Shown piece after piece: positions 27,326-35,254 of a stretch of 64,000 nt of DNA (position 1 is the stretch's first letter; every line of letters starts with the position of its first letter). The stretch is from Pseudomonas sp. JUb42 (GTDB lineage: Bacteria; Pseudomonadota; Gammaproteobacteria; Pseudomonadales; Pseudomonadaceae): NCBI RefSeq assembly GCF_024807945.1, contig NZ_JANUFD010000018.1, positions 62,001-126,000 of the forward strand. The letters run 5' to 3'. The notes under the pieces are model-generated. The model saw nothing but the letters and a program-made list of their open reading frames with translations, ran no database searches and was not told where the DNA came from. The position numbers and the translations under genes were made by a program.

Positions 27326-28831
27326 TTAACTCTTCAGCAAGTCAACTGCCAACGCCTCCTCCACTGGCAAGGCAAACTGAAAGGTCGCGCCCTGCCCTTC
27401 GATATCCAGCAGCTCAATCTTCAAGCCGTGCAGCTGCAGAATGCGGTGGCAGATGCGCAAGCCCAGCCCGCCATCACGGCGCGCGCCACCGATATTGAAC
27501 GGGCGCAGGAATACGCTTTCGCGCAATTGCGGGGCGATGCCGGGGCCGCTGTCGCTGACCGTGACGTCAACGTAACGCCCCTGGAGCGCCAGGGCCACGC
27601 GCACGTCACCGCCCACCGGGGTATGGCGCAGGGCATTGTCCAGCAGGTTGGTCAGCACTCGCTCGATGAGGCCGAGGTCGGCGAACACCCCCGGCACCGA
27701 GGGCGCGAACAGCGGTGTGAGGCTGATGGAGCGGGCTTCGGCGGTCAGTTCGAATTTCTGGAACACGTCCTGAACCAGATCGGTCAGAAAAAACCGCTCC
27801 AGCACCGGCTCGACGAAACCATGCTCCAGACGCACCAGTTCCAGCAGCGACTGGGCCAGACCACCGACCTTGCGGCTCTGATCCAGGGCAATGCCCAAAT
27901 AGCGGCGGCGCTCTTCGGCGGTCAGGGAAGCGTCCTTCATCGACAGCACTTCCAGATAGCCGTGCAACGAGGCCAGGGGCGTGCGCAGGTCGTGGGAAAT
28001 ATTGGCCACCAGTTCGCGGCGTTCCTGATCCTGGCGGGTCAGGCTGCGCCACTGCTCGTTTAAGCGGCCCTGCATCTGCCGGAAGGCACCATCGAGCACG
28101 GCGATTTCATCCTGACTGCCGTCCTTGGCCACAGGCTCCGCACGGCTCGGTGGCGCTGTCGGCGCGGGAGCGGGAACGCCATCGATATCGAAGGCTGCGA
28201 CCGATTCGGTCAGGTGCCGCAGTGGCCGGGTGATCAGGCGAAAGGCCGTCAGACCGGCGACCAGACAGAGCAAGGCAATCAAGGCAATGGCCCACAGCGC
28301 CGTGTTCAGCGCCTCACTGGTGGCGCCGCGCTCGGCCAGTCGATCATGAGCCTCACCCAACAAGACAACATAGAGGAAGCCTGCCGGTTGCCCGGCGACC
28401 ATCAGCGGCGCGGCGCTGAACACCTTGCGCGCCGTGGCGCTGCGCGGGTCATCGCCAAGGATCGGCAATGGCTCGTCGGCGAACAGACGCCGTAGCGGTG
28501 CCAGATCGACCCGGTCACGGAGCAGATGATCCTTGGGCGCGGCGTCACCGACGATGCGCCCTTCCTTGTCCAGCAGATACACCTCGACGCTGGGGTTGAC
28601 CAGCATCAACTGACTGAACAGCTCGCGCACGGCATCGGGCTTGAGGCCGTTGGCGTCCATCAGCTGCGTGTCCCTGGCGATATGCCGGGCCAGATCACGG
28701 GACAGGCCCTGCACCACTTCCAGCTCATGCATGCGACTTGAGCGCACCTGCAACCACACCGAGGTGCCGCAGCACACCAGCAGCAACAGGGCGAAGACCA
28801 CCGACAGGCGTTGGCTCAGGGTCAGGCTCAC
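27326..28831 (-). CDS. two-component sensor histidine kinase
   Basis: A 501-residue inner-membrane sensor. A first membrane segment is at about residues 8-28, a periplasmic sensor domain follows, and a second segment is near 170-195. A HAMP region is then followed by the HisKA motif LVANISHDLRTPLASLHGYL and an ATPase domain with NLLDNALRHTP, DSGPGI and GGLGLRICHRIL. It starts with GTG, overlapping the response-regulator stop (GTGA), so the two are coupled. Because the genes to the right are envelope methionine-sulfoxide repair enzymes, it may sense oxidative or oxidant-damage stress; this is an inference. Confidence 0.9.
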   Translation of the reverse strand: MSLTLSQRLSVVFALLLLVCCGTSVWLQVRSSRMHELEVVQGLSRDLARHIARDTQLMDANGLKPDAVRELFSQLMLVNPSVEVYLLDKEGRIVGDAAPKDHLLRDRVDLAPLRRLFADEPLPILGDDPRSATARKVFSAAPLMVAGQPAGFLYVVLLGEAHDRLAERGATSEALNTALWAIALIALLCLVAGLTAFRLITRPLRHLTESVAAFDIDGVPAPAPTAPPSRAEPVAKDGSQDEIAVLDGAFRQMQGRLNEQWRSLTRQDQERRELVANISHDLRTPLASLHGYLEVLSMKDASLTAEERRRYLGIALDQSRKVGGLAQSLLELVRLEHGFVEPVLERFFLTDLVQDVFQKFELTAEARSISLTPLFAPSVPGVFADLGLIERVLTNLLDNALRHTPVGGDVRVALALQGRYVDVTVSDSGPGIAPQLRESVFLRPFNIGGARRDGGLGLRICHRILQLHGLKIELLDIEGQGATFQFALPVEEALAVDLLKS

Positions 28832-29544
28832 GAGGTCTCTCCCGCCATGGCGAACTTGTAGCCCCGGCCCCAGACCGTGAGGATACGCAGGGGCTGCGCA
28901 GGATCGGCCTCGATCTTGGCGCGCAGGCGATTGATATGGGTGTTGACCGTGTGCTCGTAGCCTTCGTGGTTATAGCCCCAGACAGAGTTGAGCAGGTCCA
29001 GGCGCGAGAACACCTTGCCCGGTTCACGGGCGAAGAAATACAGCAGGTCGAATTCCCGTGGCGTGAGCTCAAGCAGGCGGCCGTCGAGCTTGACCTCACG
29101 GGTCACCGGATTGATGAACAGCCCGTCGTGGGCCAGGCTGCCGTTATCCAGATGCAGGTTGCGGCTCATGGCATCGACCCGGCGCAGCAACGCCTTGACC
29201 CGCGCCACCAGTTCCATCATCGAGAAGGGTTTGGCCAGGTAATCGTCGGCGCCCAGCTCCAGGCCCAGGATGCGGTGCATCTCGCTGGAACGGGCACTGG
29301 TGATGATGATCGGCGTATAGCGCGTCATGGCCCGGGCCCGACGGCAGATCTCCAGGCCGTCGACGCCTGGCAGCATCAGATCGAGGATCAACGCATCCCA
29401 ACCGCCCTGCTCCAAAAGCCGCAGGCCTTCGTTGCCGTCGGCGCTGTGGACCACCTCGAAGTGCTCGTCACGCAGATGCAGCACGATCAGGTCAGCGATA
29501 TGTCGGTCGTCTTCGACGACGAGGACGCGTTTGGGGGAATCCAT
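28828..29544 (-). CDS. OmpR/PhoB-family response regulator
   Basis: A 238-residue regulator. The receiver domain begins RVLVVEDDRHIADL, with the phospho-acceptor Asp in ALILDLMLPG (about residue 55) and the Lys in DYLAKPF. A C-terminal winged-helix DNA-binding domain includes LTPREFDLLYFFAREPGKVFS. It is coupled to the sensor kinase by overlap. It is divergent from the MsrB-DipZ-MsrA cluster, with a REPIN in between, so it may control that cluster and itself. Confidence 0.93.
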   Translation of the reverse strand: MDSPKRVLVVEDDRHIADLIVLHLRDEHFEVVHSADGNEGLRLLEQGGWDALILDLMLPGVDGLEICRRARAMTRYTPIIITSARSSEMHRILGLELGADDYLAKPFSMMELVARVKALLRRVDAMSRNLHLDNGSLAHDGLFINPVTREVKLDGRLLELTPREFDLLYFFAREPGKVFSRLDLLNSVWGYNHEGYEHTVNTHINRLRAKIEADPAQPLRILTVWGRGYKFAMAGETS

Positions 29545-29863
29545 CTGTTATTTACCCTTATCAACAAAATATAACCCGCTGAAATACAGAGGCTTTTGTG
29601 GGAGCGAATTCATTCGCGAAAGCGGTATGTCAGACGATAAAACTGCACCGGATGTACTTGCGCTTTTCGCGAATGAATTCGCTCCCACAACGCCCGCGTC
29701 CACACTGCCTGGTGACCGCTACTTGATCGCGGCGTACCAGCCATTGTGCGGCTTTTCCCACCACCGAGTTATCACGAATTGTTTAACTCTGCGTGAGGAT
29801 TTGACGATCCGCCAGCCCTTAACCTGCCCTCATTGAAGTTGAGCAGGCAAAGCGGAGGTCGGC
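29545..29863. other. intergenic region between the regulator and msrB, carrying a REPIN
   Basis: This 319-base gap separates the divergent response-regulator and msrB genes. It includes a family-A REPIN (29597-29689). The remaining 170 bases before msrB should hold its promoter; I did not find a confident operator. Confidence 0.6.
29597..29689. repeat. REPIN, family A
   Basis: Arms TGTGGGAGCGAATTCATTCG and CGCGAATGAATTCGCTCCCACA form a near-perfect inverted pair around a spacer, in the divergent gap upstream of msrB. Confidence 0.9.
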
Positions 29864-30379
29864 ATGCTTTCACGTAGACAATTTATCTGGATCGGCGGCA
29901 GCGTCGGGGTTGCGGCGCTGGCGGGCAGTCTGCTGCCGTCCCTGGCCAACAGCGCCAGCCAGGTGCCGCAGGATTCGGGCGTGGGCACCTTCGAAGTGAG
30001 CCACGATGATGCCCAGTGGCGCGAGCTGCTCAGCGCCGATCAGTATCAGGTGCTGCGCCATGAAAATACCGAGCGCCCTTACAGCAGTCCGCTGAATGCC
30101 GAGCACCGGAACGGCACCTTTGCCTGCGCCGGTTGCCAGCTGCAGCTGTTTTCCTCCGCGACCAAGTTCGACAGTCATACCGGCTGGCCGAGCTTCTGGC
30201 AGCCCCTGGATCAGGCGGTGGCCGTGCGCACCGACACCTCCTTTGGCGTGTTGCGCAAGGAAGTCCACTGCCGTCGTTGCGGCGGGCATCTGGGCCATGT
30301 GTTCACCGACGGCCCGAAACCCACCGGCCTGCGCTACTGCATGAACGGCGTCGCCATGAACTTTGACCCGGCGGCCTGA
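29864..30379 (+). CDS. msrB: peptide-methionine (R)-S-oxide reductase MsrB, Tat-exported
   Basis: A 171-residue MsrB that reduces the R-diastereomer of methionine sulfoxide in proteins. The Tat motif SRRQFIW is at residues 3-9, followed by a hydrophobic stretch, so the mature enzyme is envelope-located. Zinc ligands are Cys88/Cys91 (CAGC) and Cys136/Cys139 (CRRC); the catalytic Cys is Cys159 in GLRYCMNG. It is followed 37 bases later by the DipZ-like fusion, and msrA is the third gene, so both MsrB and MsrA are exported. Confidence 0.95.
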   Translation: MLSRRQFIWIGGSVGVAALAGSLLPSLANSASQVPQDSGVGTFEVSHDDAQWRELLSADQYQVLRHENTERPYSSPLNAEHRNGTFACAGCQLQLFSSATKFDSHTGWPSFWQPLDQAVAVRTDTSFGVLRKEVHCRRCGGHLGHVFTDGPKPTGLRYCMNGVAMNFDPAA

Positions 30380-30415
30380 TCGCCTCCCTCTCTGACCTTT
30401 TCCAGGACGAGTCCT

Positions 30416-32254
30416 ATGTTGCTGCTGATCCTTGCTTATCTGGGCGGTGTGCTGACCATCGTCAGCCCCTGCATCCTGCCGGTCCTGCCGTTTGTCTTTG
30501 CCCGTACGGGGCAGCCCTTCGTGCGCAGCGGCCTGCCGCTGCTGGCGGGCATGGCCCTGACCTTCGCTCTGGTCGCCTCCCTGGCGGCGGTGGGGGGTGG
30601 CTGGGTGGTGCAGCTCAATCAATACGGTCGCGGCCTGGCCCTGGTGTTCGTCGCGCTATTTGGCCTGACCCTGCTGCTGCCGAAACTGGCCGAACGTCTG
30701 ACCCGGCCTCTGGTTGCGGCGGGCAGCCGCCTGTCCGAAGCGGCAGGCAACGATGCCCGGCCACGTCCTGGCGCCTCGTTCCTGATCGGCGTCGCCACGG
30801 GCCTGTTATGGGCACCCTGTGCCGGGCCGATCCTTGGTCTGGTGCTGACCGGCGCGGCCCTGCAGGGCGCCAGCATCGGCACCACCCTGTTGCTGCTGGC
30901 CTATGCCGCAGGTGCCGCGACGTCCCTGGCCGTCGCCCTGCTGCTGGGTGGCAAAGTCTTCGCCGCGATGAAACGCTCGATCGGCGCCGGTGAGTGGATG
31001 CGCCGGGTGCTTGGCGGCGCCATGCTCGCCGGGGTTGCGGCCATCGCTCTGGGTCTGGATACGGGCATTCTGGCGCGCTTTTCCAGCGGCTCTACGGGCA
31101 GTCTGGAGCAGGTACTGGTGGGCAAGCTGGCCGGGGACAAGAGTGGCGGCGCGATGATGGCGCAGAACAGTGGAGCCATGATGGCGCAAGATTCCGGGGC
31201 TATGAAAGCTCAAGACAATGCCTCCGGCGCGATGATGGCGTCGTCGGCCATGATGATGAAGGCCGTGGACAAACAACCGGCCAGCCTGCCCGTGGAAGGT
31301 CAGTTGCCCTCCCTCGACGGTGCCGTGCAGTGGCTGAACTCCACGCCCCTGAGCGCCGCCCAGCTCAAAGGCAAAGTGGTGCTGGTGGATTTCTGGACCT
31401 ACTCCTGCATCAACTGCCTGCGCACCCTGCCCTACGTCAAGGCCTGGGCCGAGAAGTATCACGACCAGGGCCTGGTGGTGATCGGTGTGCATGCGCCGGA
31501 ATTCGCCTTCGAGCGTGACGTCAACAACGTCAGCAAGGCGATGCGTGACCTGGGCATCAATTACCCGGTCGCCTTGGACAATGACTACAAGATCTGGCGC
31601 TCCTTCGATAATCAGTACTGGCCCGCCCACTACTTCGCCGACGCCCAGGGCCGCATCCGCTATCACCACTTTGGCGAAGGCGCCTATGCCGAGTCCGAAC
31701 AGGTCATCCAGCAACTGCTGCGCGAAGCTGGCGCCGGCAAGGTGGTCAGTGATGTGATCGATATCAACGGCCAGGGCGTGCAACAGGCCGCCGACCTGCG
31801 CGATGTGCGCTCGCCGGAAACCTATGTCGGCTACGAGCGCGCCGCCCAGTTCGCCTCCCCGGGCGGCGCCCAACCGGATCGTCTGGCCCAGTACCAGCTG
31901 CCGGGCAAACCGGCGTTGAACGACTGGGGTCTGGAAGGCCGATGGAATATCGGCTCGGAACAGGCGTCTCTCAACAGCGCGACCGGCAAGATTGCCTATC
32001 GCTTCCACGCCCGTGACCTGCACCTGGTGCTGGGCCCCGGCGCGGATGGCAAGCCGGTGCGCTTCATGGTCACCGTCGACGGCAAGGCGCCCGGCGCCGC
32101 CCACGGCATGGACGTGGCGCCTGATGGCAGCGGCCAGGTCAAGGAACAACGGCTGTATCAACTGGTGCGCCAACCCGGCGACGTCGCCGATCACACCTTC
32201 ACCATCGAATTCCTCGATGCCGGTGTAGCGGCCTACGCCTTTACTTTCGGCTGA
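30416..32254 (+). CDS. DipZ-like CcdA-thioredoxin fusion with Met-rich linker
   Basis: A 612-residue fusion. Residues about 1-230 form the CcdA-type membrane domain with several helices (SPCILPVLPF, LLWAPCAGPI with conserved Cys). A periplasmic linker at residues 244-285 carries GAMMAQ-type repeats with ten Met in about 40 residues. A thioredoxin-like domain with C331-I-N-C334 (WTYSCINCLRTLPYV) follows, then a C-terminal beta domain of the DipZ type. It should carry reducing power from cytoplasmic thioredoxin to the exported MsrB and MsrA. The Met-rich linker is unusual and is described under findings. Confidence 0.9.
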   Translation: MLLLILAYLGGVLTIVSPCILPVLPFVFARTGQPFVRSGLPLLAGMALTFALVASLAAVGGGWVVQLNQYGRGLALVFVALFGLTLLLPKLAERLTRPLVAAGSRLSEAAGNDARPRPGASFLIGVATGLLWAPCAGPILGLVLTGAALQGASIGTTLLLLAYAAGAATSLAVALLLGGKVFAAMKRSIGAGEWMRRVLGGAMLAGVAAIALGLDTGILARFSSGSTGSLEQVLVGKLAGDKSGGAMMAQNSGAMMAQDSGAMKAQDNASGAMMASSAMMMKAVDKQPASLPVEGQLPSLDGAVQWLNSTPLSAAQLKGKVVLVDFWTYSCINCLRTLPYVKAWAEKYHDQGLVVIGVHAPEFAFERDVNNVSKAMRDLGINYPVALDNDYKIWRSFDNQYWPAHYFADAQGRIRYHHFGEGAYAESEQVIQQLLREAGAGKVVSDVIDINGQGVQQAADLRDVRSPETYVGYERAAQFASPGGAQPDRLAQYQLPGKPALNDWGLEGRWNIGSEQASLNSATGKIAYRFHARDLHLVLGPGADGKPVRFMVTVDGKAPGAAHGMDVAPDGSGQVKEQRLYQLVRQPGDVADHTFTIEFLDAGVAAYAFTFG

Positions 32255-32314
32255 TCGAAGCCAATCATCGGCACCTGAAAGACGGGTGCCGCTTTGCAGA
32301 TTCAGGAGACTTCC

Positions 32315-33040
32315 ATGAACCACGACAAGACTGTTTCCCCCTTCAACTGGCGCCGCGGCCTGCTGAGCATCGGCACTGGTCTGCTCTTGCTGCAAACCGC
32401 CGCCTGTTCCTTTGCCGGCTCCGAAGATGCCGTAGTGATTGCCCCGCCCGTGCAGGATGAAGTGGTCAGCAACGGCGGCGAAGAGACAGCGGTGTTTGCC
32501 GGTGGCTGTTTCTGGGGCGTGCAGGGCGTGTTCCAACACGTCAAGGGCGTGAAGAATGCGGTGTCCGGCTATACCGGGGGTGCGGCCACTACCGCGCAGT
32601 ACGAGCAGGTCGGCGACGGCAATACCGGCCATGCCGAATCGGTACAGGTGACCTTCGACCCGAGCCAGGTCAGCTACGGCAAGCTGTTGCAGATCTTCTT
32701 CTCGGTAGCCCACAACCCTACCGAACTGAATCGGCAGGGCCCGGACAGCGGCACGCAATACCGCTCGGCGCTGTTCCCGCAAAGCCCGGCCCAGGAAAAA
32801 GTCGCCCAGGCTTACATCGCCCAGCTCGATGCCGCGCACTCGTTCAGCCAGCCGATCGTGACCAGGGTGGAAACCGGCAAGAGTTTCTACCCGGCCGAGT
32901 CCTACCACCAGAACTTCCTGACCCTGCACCCGAACCATCCGTACATCGTGGTCAACGACCTGCCCAAGGTCGACCAGTTGCACAAACTGTTTGACGGGCA
33001 GTACAGCAATGAGCCGGTATTGGTAAAGAACACGTTGTAA
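32315..33040 (+). CDS. msrA: peptide-methionine (S)-S-oxide reductase MsrA, exported (probable lipoprotein)
   Basis: A 241-residue MsrA. The catalytic motif is GGCFWGVQGVF (Cys65), and the GYTGG and GHAESVQV segments are intact. An N-terminal hydrophobic segment ends TAAC at residue 31, a weak lipobox, so it may be an envelope lipoprotein. The ATG at 32315 follows CAGGAG. It reduces the S-diastereomer, complementing MsrB, and is the third gene of the msrB-dipZ-msrA unit. It is co-transcribed with, but 60 bases from, the fusion gene. Confidence 0.92.
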   Translation: MNHDKTVSPFNWRRGLLSIGTGLLLLQTAACSFAGSEDAVVIAPPVQDEVVSNGGEETAVFAGGCFWGVQGVFQHVKGVKNAVSGYTGGAATTAQYEQVGDGNTGHAESVQVTFDPSQVSYGKLLQIFFSVAHNPTELNRQGPDSGTQYRSALFPQSPAQEKVAQAYIAQLDAAHSFSQPIVTRVETGKSFYPAESYHQNFLTLHPNHPYIVVNDLPKVDQLHKLFDGQYSNEPVLVKNTL

Positions 33041-33061
33041 TCACCGGACACATACAGGACC

Positions 33062-33113
33062 GTAGGAGCGGCTTCAGCCGCGAGCGCGCTCTCCCGGCTA
33101 AAGCCGGTCCTAC
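33062..33113. repeat. REPIN, family B (short spacer)
   Basis: GTAGGAGCGGCTTCAGCC and GGCTAAAGCCGGTCCTAC are inverted arms separated by a short spacer (GCGAGCGCGCTCTCC). It lies right after msrA and could also terminate transcription. Related copies are at 44801 and 61295. Confidence 0.8.
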
Positions 33114-33132
33114 AGGTCAGGTACCGAAGGCG

Positions 33133-33429
33133 CTAGACCAACAACTCTTCGTAAAACGCCCCGTAACCCTGAGCCTTGTTCAGCATCGCGATGTTGTCGT
33201 CCAGTGCAGCCTGGCGCCGGGCGATTTCCGCCCGTGCCGCTTCGATTCGCAGGCGGCCGTGTTCGATGGCCTGCTCCCGTGAGGCGAACAGGCAATCAGG
33301 CAGATACCACTTGCCCTTGGCGGTACGCTCGTGTTGCCCGGACCCCGTGGTGCCCACCAGTTCCACCTTGACCACGGCGAAGGTGCGGGTCAGCAACCAG
33401 GCTGTATAGGGGTAGATACGCCCTGACAT
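33133..33429 (-). CDS. small hypothetical protein behind a Mo-box-like operator
   Basis: A 98-residue protein I do not recognise. The N-terminal half is mixed, with KWYLPDCLF in the middle. The C-terminal third is Ala/Arg/Glu-rich and helical (AIEHGRLRIEAARAEIARRQ). There is no signal peptide. The ATG at 33429 has a strong GGGAGG site. The only notable context is a molybdate-type operator 75 bases upstream (33504-33531), so it may be controlled by molybdate availability. Confidence 0.7.
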   Translation of the reverse strand: MSGRIYPYTAWLLTRTFAVVKVELVGTTGSGQHERTAKGKWYLPDCLFASREQAIEHGRLRIEAARAEIARRQAALDDNIAMLNKAQGYGAFYEELLV

Positions 33430-33503
33430 ATCGGGCCTCCCAGTCATTGCGTGAACAGTCGGCGGCCGCTGCCAGCGGCGCCGTCGAGGTCTCCATGATA
33501 ACT

Positions 33504-33531
33504 ATCGCTATATACAAAACAATATAGCGAT
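33504..33531 (-). promoter_or_regulatory. Mo-box-like (ModE/MopA-type) dyad
   Basis: The sequence is ATCGCTATATA-N6-AATATAGCGAT. It matches the Rhodobacter molybdate-box pattern ATCGCTATATA-N6-TATATAACGAT in all 11 left bases and 9 of 11 right bases, with the same spacing. It overlaps or adjoins a probable promoter for the leftward small gene, so Mo-bound regulator would repress or control it. Confidence 0.6.
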
Positions 33532-33543
33532 GAGCGAAAGATG

Positions 33544-33568
33544 CTCTGGCCCGATGTCCGGGCCAGAG
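33544..33568 (-). terminator. strong hairpin downstream of mntH
   Basis: CTCTGGCCCG-ATGTC-CGGGCCAGAG is a perfect 10-base stem, 18 bases after the mntH stop. The following tract is only weakly T-rich (CATCTTTC on the minus strand), so it is a probable but imperfect intrinsic terminator. Confidence 0.5.
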
Positions 33569-33585
33569 AAATAACGATTGAAAGG

Positions 33586-34905
33586 TCAGTTAATCCAGAA
33601 GAACAGCAACGCCAGGTTCGCCGCCGAAATCAGCCCGAACAGGCTCCAGGCCAGGATCCGCACCCAGGCGCTATTGACGAATGGCCCCATCAGTTCGCGG
33701 TCGCTGGTGAAGCGGATCAGTGGCCAGAGAGCAAACGGCAGTTGCAGGCTGAGCACCACCTGGCTCAGGACCAGCATCTTGCCCACCGCGCCATCGCCGA
33801 GCCAGATCACCCCGATCAGCGCCGGAATCAGGGCCAGGGCACGAGTGATCAAGCGGCGTTGCCAACACGGGATCTTGGCGTGGAGGAAACCCTCGAGCAC
33901 CACCTGGCCGGCGATGGTCCCGGTAAAGGTCGAGCTCTGCCCCGCCGCCAGCAGCGCCACGCCGAACAACACACTGGCCAGGGTCCCGCCCACCAGTGGG
34001 TCGAGCAGATGGTAAGCGTCTTCGATTTCCACCACATCGGCATGCCCGCTGTGATGGAACGCGGCCGCCGCGAGGATCAGGATCGCCGCATTGATCAGCA
34101 GCGCGATGCTTAGCGAGCCGAGGGTGTCGAAACGGGCGAAGCGAATGGCGCTGGCCTTGCTCGCCTGATCACTGCCATTGACCCGGGTCTGCACCACCGA
34201 GGAATGCAGGTACAGGTTATGGGGCATGACCGTAGCCCCCAGAATACCGATGGCGATATACAGCGGCTCCTGCTGGCTGAGCACGTCCCAACTGGGTTTA
34301 AGGCCGGCGGCCACATCCGGCCAGAACGGCTTGATCAGGATCAGCTCCACCGTGAAACACGACGCAATGGTGACAATCAGACCGAGAATAATGGCTTCCA
34401 GACGGCGGAAATTGGCGCCCTGCAAGGCCAGCACGATGACGGTATCGAAGGCGGTCAGGGCCACGCCCACCGGGATGGACACTCCCAGCAACAAGTGAAA
34501 GGCCAGGGCTGCGCCGAGGACTTCGGCAAGGTCCGTGGCAAGGATCGACAGCTCCGCCAACAACCATTGTCCCTTGGCCACTTGCGGGCTGTAGCGCGAT
34601 GCTGACAGTTGCGCCAGATCGCGCCCGGTTGCAATGCCCAGGCGCGAACAGAGATTCTGCAAAACCATGCCCGACAGGCTGGCCAACACCACCACGAACA
34701 ACAACGAATAGCCGAACCGTGAACCGGCCTCGATGGCCGTCGCCCAGTTGCCGGGGTCCATATAGCCGATGGAAACCATCAGGCCAGGGCCAATAAACAA
34801 CAGCATTTTGCGCAGCAACGACGCGTTGGCCGGGATGGCAATGCTGTCGGTGACGGCGGAGGGGCAGAACGGCGCGGTAGCGGTGGTGGGCAGTTTGTAC
34901 TTCAC
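33586..34905 (-). CDS. mntH: Nramp-family divalent metal transporter MntH
   Basis: A 439-residue inner-membrane transporter importing Mn(II) and other divalent ions with protons. The metal-site DPGN is at residues 50-53 in GYMDPGNWATAIEAG, and the second site MPH is in GATVMPHNLYLHSSVVQTR. About eleven hydrophobic segments are visible. Length fits MntH (about 410-440). It stands alone; an MntR or Fur operator was not confidently found upstream. Manganese import would suit the oxidative-stress theme of the nearby msr island. Confidence 0.95.
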   Translation of the reverse strand: MKYKLPTTATAPFCPSAVTDSIAIPANASLLRKMLLFIGPGLMVSIGYMDPGNWATAIEAGSRFGYSLLFVVVLASLSGMVLQNLCSRLGIATGRDLAQLSASRYSPQVAKGQWLLAELSILATDLAEVLGAALAFHLLLGVSIPVGVALTAFDTVIVLALQGANFRRLEAIILGLIVTIASCFTVELILIKPFWPDVAAGLKPSWDVLSQQEPLYIAIGILGATVMPHNLYLHSSVVQTRVNGSDQASKASAIRFARFDTLGSLSIALLINAAILILAAAAFHHSGHADVVEIEDAYHLLDPLVGGTLASVLFGVALLAAGQSSTFTGTIAGQVVLEGFLHAKIPCWQRRLITRALALIPALIGVIWLGDGAVGKMLVLSQVVLSLQLPFALWPLIRFTSDRELMGPFVNSAWVRILAWSLFGLISAANLALLFFWIN

Positions 34906-35254
34906 GGGAACCCGGCGGGCAGAGGATTAAAGGAGGCATCTTAAAGATTCGTGACATGCCTTGATACATCATTGACTTGGATCGCTCGATGGTTGTGGGA
35001 GCCGCCTTGGTTGCGATCGAGTACGCAGCGCTCGCAAGGGGTCAGCGGCGGGTACACCGCCATCGCCAGCATGCCAACTCTTATAAAATCGCAGCTGCCG
35101 CAGTCCAGGGCGGGTACAGCAGATAATTTCTATAAATTATTTTTCAGCGCAATAAATCGTCGAGATTCCCGTCACATCAGCCCAATCCAGCAATTGCGAC
35201 AAAATGTAAAAAAGCTACCATAGAGCCATCCTCAAAGTTCTGGAACATCTCCCC
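34906..35254. other. intergenic region between divergent mntH and MFS genes
   Basis: This 349-base gap contains the two divergent promoters. A degenerate REP half near 34995 (GTGGGAGCCGCC) lacks a clear partner. A stretch near 35120-35150 is AT-rich. I saw no reliable operator. Confidence 0.55.

Noticed and set aside
30806..32983. Very long open frame opposite the DipZ and msrA genes
   Set aside because: It crosses two real genes and their gap on the other strand and shows no recognisable domain.
34995..35040. Possible REPIN between mntH and the MFS gene
   Set aside because: Only one degenerate half is recognisable, and no convincing inverted partner was found.
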